Shown: piece by piece, positions 5,285-6,675 of the stretch
Layout: every line of letters begins with the position of its first letter
Position numbering within the stretch: position 1 is the stretch's first letter
Source: CAYFMH01 sp964344775
GTDB lineage: Bacteria; Patescibacteriota; Gracilibacteria; UBA4473
Reading direction: 5' to 3'
Length of the DNA stretch: 6,675 nt
Assembly: GCA_964344775.1 (NCBI GenBank)
Contig: CAYFOO010000070.1
Coordinates: 1-6,675, forward strand
Position numbers and translations under genes: made by a program
The notes under the pieces: model-generated
Seen by the model: only the letters and a program-made list of their open reading frames with translations
The model's database searches: none
What the model was told of the DNA's origin: nothing

Positions 5285-5767
5285 CTAGGCTGCCTGTTGT
5301 TTAAGGATTCGAGCTAAAGCTTCTCCCCGGCAAAAAGGTTGCATGTATCCGGGGGTCCAGGGACCATAGGGGCCAGTTATCTCCCAAGCAACTTCCCCTT
5401 CTTTAGACACTACAAGAACAAGGGCTTCAAACAGCATTCCCCCCTTAAGTCCTAGGTTATTCAAAACAATTCTTTGGCATCCCGGAAAGAGAAAAAGGTC
5501 GCTCATCTTTCCCTTTTCACCCTTCGGATTGAAAAACAAAACCCGCAAATCAACCTCGGGAAGCAGTTTCCATGGCTTCCATCCCGGAGTGATCAAGGGT
5601 GAAAATTTCCGAGCAGCTCGAACAATTCCCCGATGTTGCATCTCGATTCGAAAACGTGGGCTATCCAACACCTCTCGAATTCCTCCATGATCTTCTTCGT
5701 CCAACATTTCGACCGTCGCTTCTTCACCCGGCATCAGGAACCCAGTACTGAAACCTAGCTTATCCAT
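5285..5767 (-). CDS. Unrecognised 160-aa protein
   Basis: I do not recognise this protein. It has no signal peptide and no clear membrane segment; the most hydrophobic run is FEALVLVV (113-120). The N-terminal 35 residues are acidic (GEEATVEMLDEEDHGG). The rest is mixed with basic patches, four tryptophans (63, 66, 128, 137), two cysteines (97, 146) and a Gly/Pro-rich stretch TGPYGPWTPGY (131-141), suggesting a compact beta-rich fold. I chose ATG 5765-5767 because AGGAGG lies 8 nt before it, the best ribosome site in the window. An in-frame TTG at 5848 would add 27 residues and read through the palindrome at 5797-5812. It follows the antiporter gene by 116 nt and is closed by its own terminator, so it may be monocistronic. 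Its GC content looks higher than that of the binding-protein gene. Confidence 0.75.
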   Translation of the reverse strand: MDKLGFSTGFLMPGEEATVEMLDEEDHGGIREVLDSPRFRIEMQHRGIVRAARKFSPLITPGWKPWKLLPEVDLRVLFFNPKGEKGKMSDLFLFPGCQRIVLNNLGLKGGMLFEALVLVVSKEGEVAWEITGPYGPWTPGYMQPFCRGEALARILKQQAA

Positions 5768-5773
5768 TCTCAA

Positions 5774-5781
5774 TTCCTCCT
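5774..5781 (-). promoter_or_regulatory. Shine-Dalgarno that sets the start of the 160-aa gene
   Basis: GAGGAGGA on the minus strand contains a full AGGAGG placed 8 nt before ATG 5767. Most other genes here lack any clear site, so this one stands out and decides the start. Confidence 0.8.
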
Positions 5782-5796
5782 CAATTGGGGCAGCCG

Positions 5797-5812
5797 CTTG
5801 CCTCGAGGCAAG
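5797..5812. promoter_or_regulatory. 16-bp perfect palindrome in the leader of the 160-aa gene
   Basis: CTTGCCTCGAGGCAAG is identical on both strands. It lies about 15 nt upstream of the Shine-Dalgarno and 30 nt upstream of the ATG. It could be a dimeric repressor site, or in RNA a 6-bp hairpin with loop TCGA. No T run follows, so it is not a terminator. I do not recognise a known operator. Confidence 0.6.
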
Positions 5813-5883
5813 ACTCAACCACCTCTTCTGGTGAACCTCATCATTCAAGACCAGCAGAACCCCAACTAAAATATGTAAAAGAA

Positions 5884-6675
5884 CTACTTCAACTTCTTCA
5901 AACTACTTATGGCCGAATCTGCCGTCTCTCGGACTTCATCGATGATGGTCACCTTCCCCATGCCCTCCAAAAACTCTTTTTGAAAAAGGCTCGATACTTT
6001 TGCAATGATTTTAACATTGGGAGCAAGAGCTCTGATGGACTGCACAATTCTTATCATTTTTTCTTCATGAGGAACTGCAATAAAAATAGCTTTAGCCTCT
6101 TCCACATTTACTTTTTCCAATATTTTCTTTTTGGCAGAGTTCCCCAAAATCACATTAATATCTTTATTTCGCCCATCACTCACCAAAGAATTATCCCGCT
6201 CGATAACAATGTAGGGCAGATCTTCCTGGTGAAGATGTTTGGCTACTATTTTTCCCAAGGCTCCATATCCACAAATAATGATGTGATTTTTTAGCTCTAA
6301 TTCCTTTAATAACGCGGATTCTTCGTCTTCATCATCACTGACAAACCATCCAGAGATGTGAGAAAGCTTGCTAAAAATAAAAGGGGTCAAAATCATGGAA
6401 AACACGACGGAAACAATAATCATCTGCCCCAACGTCTCATCCACAAAAAGATTGTTTATCTTGGCCAATTCAAAAACAACGAATGAAAACTCTCCCACTT
6501 GTGCCAAAATAATGGCCGTTTTGAGCGAGGTGTGTCTTCGGTAGCCGACTCGCATGATCCCAAAAATAACACAGGCTTTTATCAGTAATACGGCGATCAA
6601 AATAAGCAAAATAGTCCCGATGTGCTCAGGAATAAAAGTTATATCCAACTGCATTCCCACCGTGATAAAAAACAC
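5884..6675 (-). CDS. Kef-type cation/proton antiporter with RCK_N domain, C-terminal part (runs off right edge)
   Basis: About 263 residues of the C-terminal half of a CPA2 monovalent cation:proton antiporter are visible; the first codon in the window (GTG at 6675) is internal, not a start. The membrane part includes FFITVGMQLD (2-11), equivalent to the conserved 'FF.SVGM' segment of Kef and related antiporters, hydrophobic helices at about 20-41, 52-72 and 83-104, and AQVGEFSFVVF (58-68). After an acidic linker (SDDEDEES, 113-120) comes a TrkA-N/RCK_N Rossmann domain with CGYGALGK (135-142) and an acidic residue at the end of strand 2 (Glu159), as expected for NAD(H) binding. It stops after this domain with no RCK_C. 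Its likely role is nucleotide-gated K+ or Na+ export; the ion cannot be told. It ends at TAG with no terminator visible before the next gene. Confidence 0.93.
   Translation of the reverse strand: MFFITVGMQLDITFIPEHIGTILLILIAVLLIKACVIFGIMRVGYRRHTSLKTAIILAQVGEFSFVVFELAKINNLFVDETLGQMIIVSVVFSMILTPFIFSKLSHISGWFVSDDEDEESALLKELELKNHIIICGYGALGKIVAKHLHQEDLPYIVIERDNSLVSDGRNKDINVILGNSAKKKILEKVNVEEAKAIFIAVPHEEKMIRIVQSIRALAPNVKIIAKVSSLFQKEFLEGMGKVTIIDEVRETADSAISSLKKLK

Noticed and set aside
5768..5848. N-terminal extension of the 160-aa gene to a TTG at 5848
   Set aside because: It lacks a ribosome site and reads through the perfect palindrome; the internal ATG at 5767 has an ideal AGGAGG at 8 nt.
5785..6294. 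Plus-strand open frame of 169 codons opposite the antiporter
   Set aside because: It is antisense to a well-recognised Kef/RCK protein, has no recognisable domain, and its composition (Phe/Asn/His runs) is that of a shadow frame.

Overview
All supported genes in this window lie on the minus strand, so transcription runs from high to low coordinates. The DNA is AT-rich, proteins are short, and intergenic gaps are small. Two genes (the alpha/beta hydrolase and the substrate-binding protein) end at TGA, and no gene needs TGA as a sense codon, so the genetic code is standard. The protein style, in particular the signal-anchored family 5 binding protein, a DUF559 nuclease and tandem heptamer repeats, suggests a Candidate Phyla Radiation (Patescibacteria) genome, perhaps Peregrinibacteria-like. 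Code 25 lineages (Gracilibacteria/Absconditabacteria) are unlikely. This placement is inference; no rRNA is present.

Reading with transcription, from the right edge: (1) 6675-5884 is the C-terminal part of a Kef-type cation/proton antiporter, with its last membrane segments and an RCK_N/TrkA-N domain. (2) 5767-5285 is an orphan 160-residue protein with a near-ideal Shine-Dalgarno, a 16-bp perfect palindrome in its leader and a strong intrinsic terminator behind it. (3) 5183-4353 is pyrF (orotidine-5'-phosphate decarboxylase), with a promoter so close to its ATG that the mRNA should be almost leaderless. (4) 4354-3805 looks like a mobile unit of about 550 bp: a DUF559 PD-(D/E)XK-type nuclease bounded by hairpin repeats that share a TGTG loop. 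(5) The nuclease reads in frame through one repeat into a nucleotidyltransferase that has lost its own start, giving a 350-residue fused ORF (4249-3197). A four-copy heptamer array lies inside its 3' part. (6) 3133-2915 is secG. (7) 2914-2730 is an extremely AT-rich spacer with a large imperfect inverted repeat. (8) 2729-1017 is a family 5 (Opp/Dpp-like) binding protein with a membrane anchor and no permease nearby. (9) 974-198 is an alpha/beta hydrolase, overlapping by ATGA a further ORF (201-1) that runs off the left edge.

The genes do not form one pathway: pyrF (UMP synthesis), secG (protein export), the antiporter (ion homeostasis) and the binding protein (peptide capture) are housekeeping or transport genes. 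The most interesting part is 3805-4354, where three copies of a structured repeat surround a DUF559 nuclease gene. Two copies differ by a base-pair-preserving double substitution, and one copy has been translated into the linker of the fusion protein.
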